Source of the DNA: an uncultured Rivibacter sp.
Lineage (GTDB): Bacteria; Pseudomonadota; Gammaproteobacteria; Burkholderiales; Burkholderiaceae
Length of the DNA stretch: 64,000 bases
Direction: 5' to 3'
Assembly: GCA_946480925.1 (NCBI GenBank)
Contig: CAMLLU010000015.1
Span: 27,787 to 91,786, forward strand
The notes below the pieces were generated by a model, which saw only the letters and a list, made by a program, of their open reading frames with translations, was not told the DNA's origin and made no database searches. The position numbers were made by a program, and so were the translations under genes. Shown here one piece after another: positions 63,905-64,000 of this stretch. Position 1 is the first letter of the stretch; every line of letters begins with the position of its first letter.

Positions 63905-64000
63905 TGCTGGCCGCCCTCATCAAGAAGGAACTGCTCGCGCTCACGCGCGACGTGCACGGCATGGCCGCGCTGTTCCTGATGCCGGTGATGTTCATCGTCA
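63904..64000 (+). CDS. ABC-2 type transporter permease, cut by window edge
   Basis: Only the first 32 codons are visible (MLAALIKKELLALTRDVHGM then a hydrophobic run FLMPVMFIV). The start overlaps the ATP-binding subunit stop by one base (TGATG). The amphipathic N-terminus followed by a membrane segment is the usual beginning of ABC-2 permeases (IKKEL..L.RD). It should be the membrane partner of the ATPase; more cannot be said here. Confidence 0.85.
   Translation, partial: MLAALIKKELLALTRDVHGMAALFLMPVMFIV

Overview
The window is one contiguous piece of a high-GC beta-proteobacterial chromosome. The order mucD-mucB-mucA-rpoE-fabF-acpP-fabG-fabD-fabH-plsX-rpmF-yceD-maf and the style of the M61 peptidase, DUF3108 and enoyl-CoA hydratase genes suggest a member of the Burkholderiales (Rubrivivax/Leptothrix/Ideonella-like). 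This placement is inferred from gene order and protein character, not from a search.

Layout. (1) 1-4221, minus strand: envelope-stress module with the periplasmic protease MucD (cut by the left edge), MucB, anti-sigma MucA and sigma factor RpoE, translationally coupled to an uncharacterised inner-membrane protein. (2) 4249-10839, minus strand: fatty-acid and phospholipid initiation cluster (fabF, acpP, fabG, fabD, fabH, plsX, rpmF, yceD). (3) 10919-13770: a Maf-type nucleotide pyrophosphatase and a tetrapyrrole-methylase-family methyltransferase on plus, facing a DEAD-box helicase on minus. (4) 13798-37752: a polysaccharide locus, with a WecA/MraY-like initiating transferase on minus, then on plus the four dTDP-rhamnose genes, a UDP-HexNAc dehydrogenase and epimerase, an EPS-associated MarR-type regulator, a Wzx flippase, a Wzy-like polymerase, glycosyltransferases, a methyltransferase, an asparagine synthetase and four unusual genes: an alkaline-phosphatase-superfamily-like protein, a formyltransferase/beta-propeller fusion, a transglutaminase-fold lipoprotein and a Tat-type beta-helix protein. 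(5) 37769-51916, minus strand: a second, convergent sugar cluster. Read 5' to 3' it has WbpB-, WbpD- and WbpE-like enzymes, a flippase, glycosyltransferases, methyltransferases, a WbpI-like 2-epimerase, an aminotransferase, a PglC-like initiating transferase and a PglF/WbpM-like dehydratase. (6) 52022-59261: housekeeping and conserved genes (lysS, a small secreted repeat protein, a DUF3429-like protein, an M61 peptidase, a DUF3108-like protein, a hypothetical gene, an enoyl-CoA hydratase). (7) 59377-64000: a tightly packed plus-strand cluster of a flavodoxin-like protein, a KAS III-type condensing enzyme, a small unknown protein, a BtrH-like Cys/His/Asp protein and an ABC exporter whose permease is cut by the right edge.

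How they work together. Regions 4 and 5 supply activated sugars (dTDP-rhamnose, UDP-HexNAcA, probably UDP-ManNAc3NAcA and a 4-amino-4,6-dideoxy sugar), two lipid-linked initiation routes, two flippases and one recognisable polymerase. They look like one or two exported glycans (O-antigen, capsule or exopolysaccharide). Region 7 looks like a small biosynthesis-and-export system for an acyl-derived product and is the best candidate for an undescribed system. Several non-coding structures stand out: a nested palindrome filling the lysS 3' intergenic region, two mutually exclusive hairpins between fabG and acpP, and an 18-bp palindrome next to an extended -10 promoter upstream of rpmF. No tRNA, rRNA, CRISPR array or insertion sequence was recognised.
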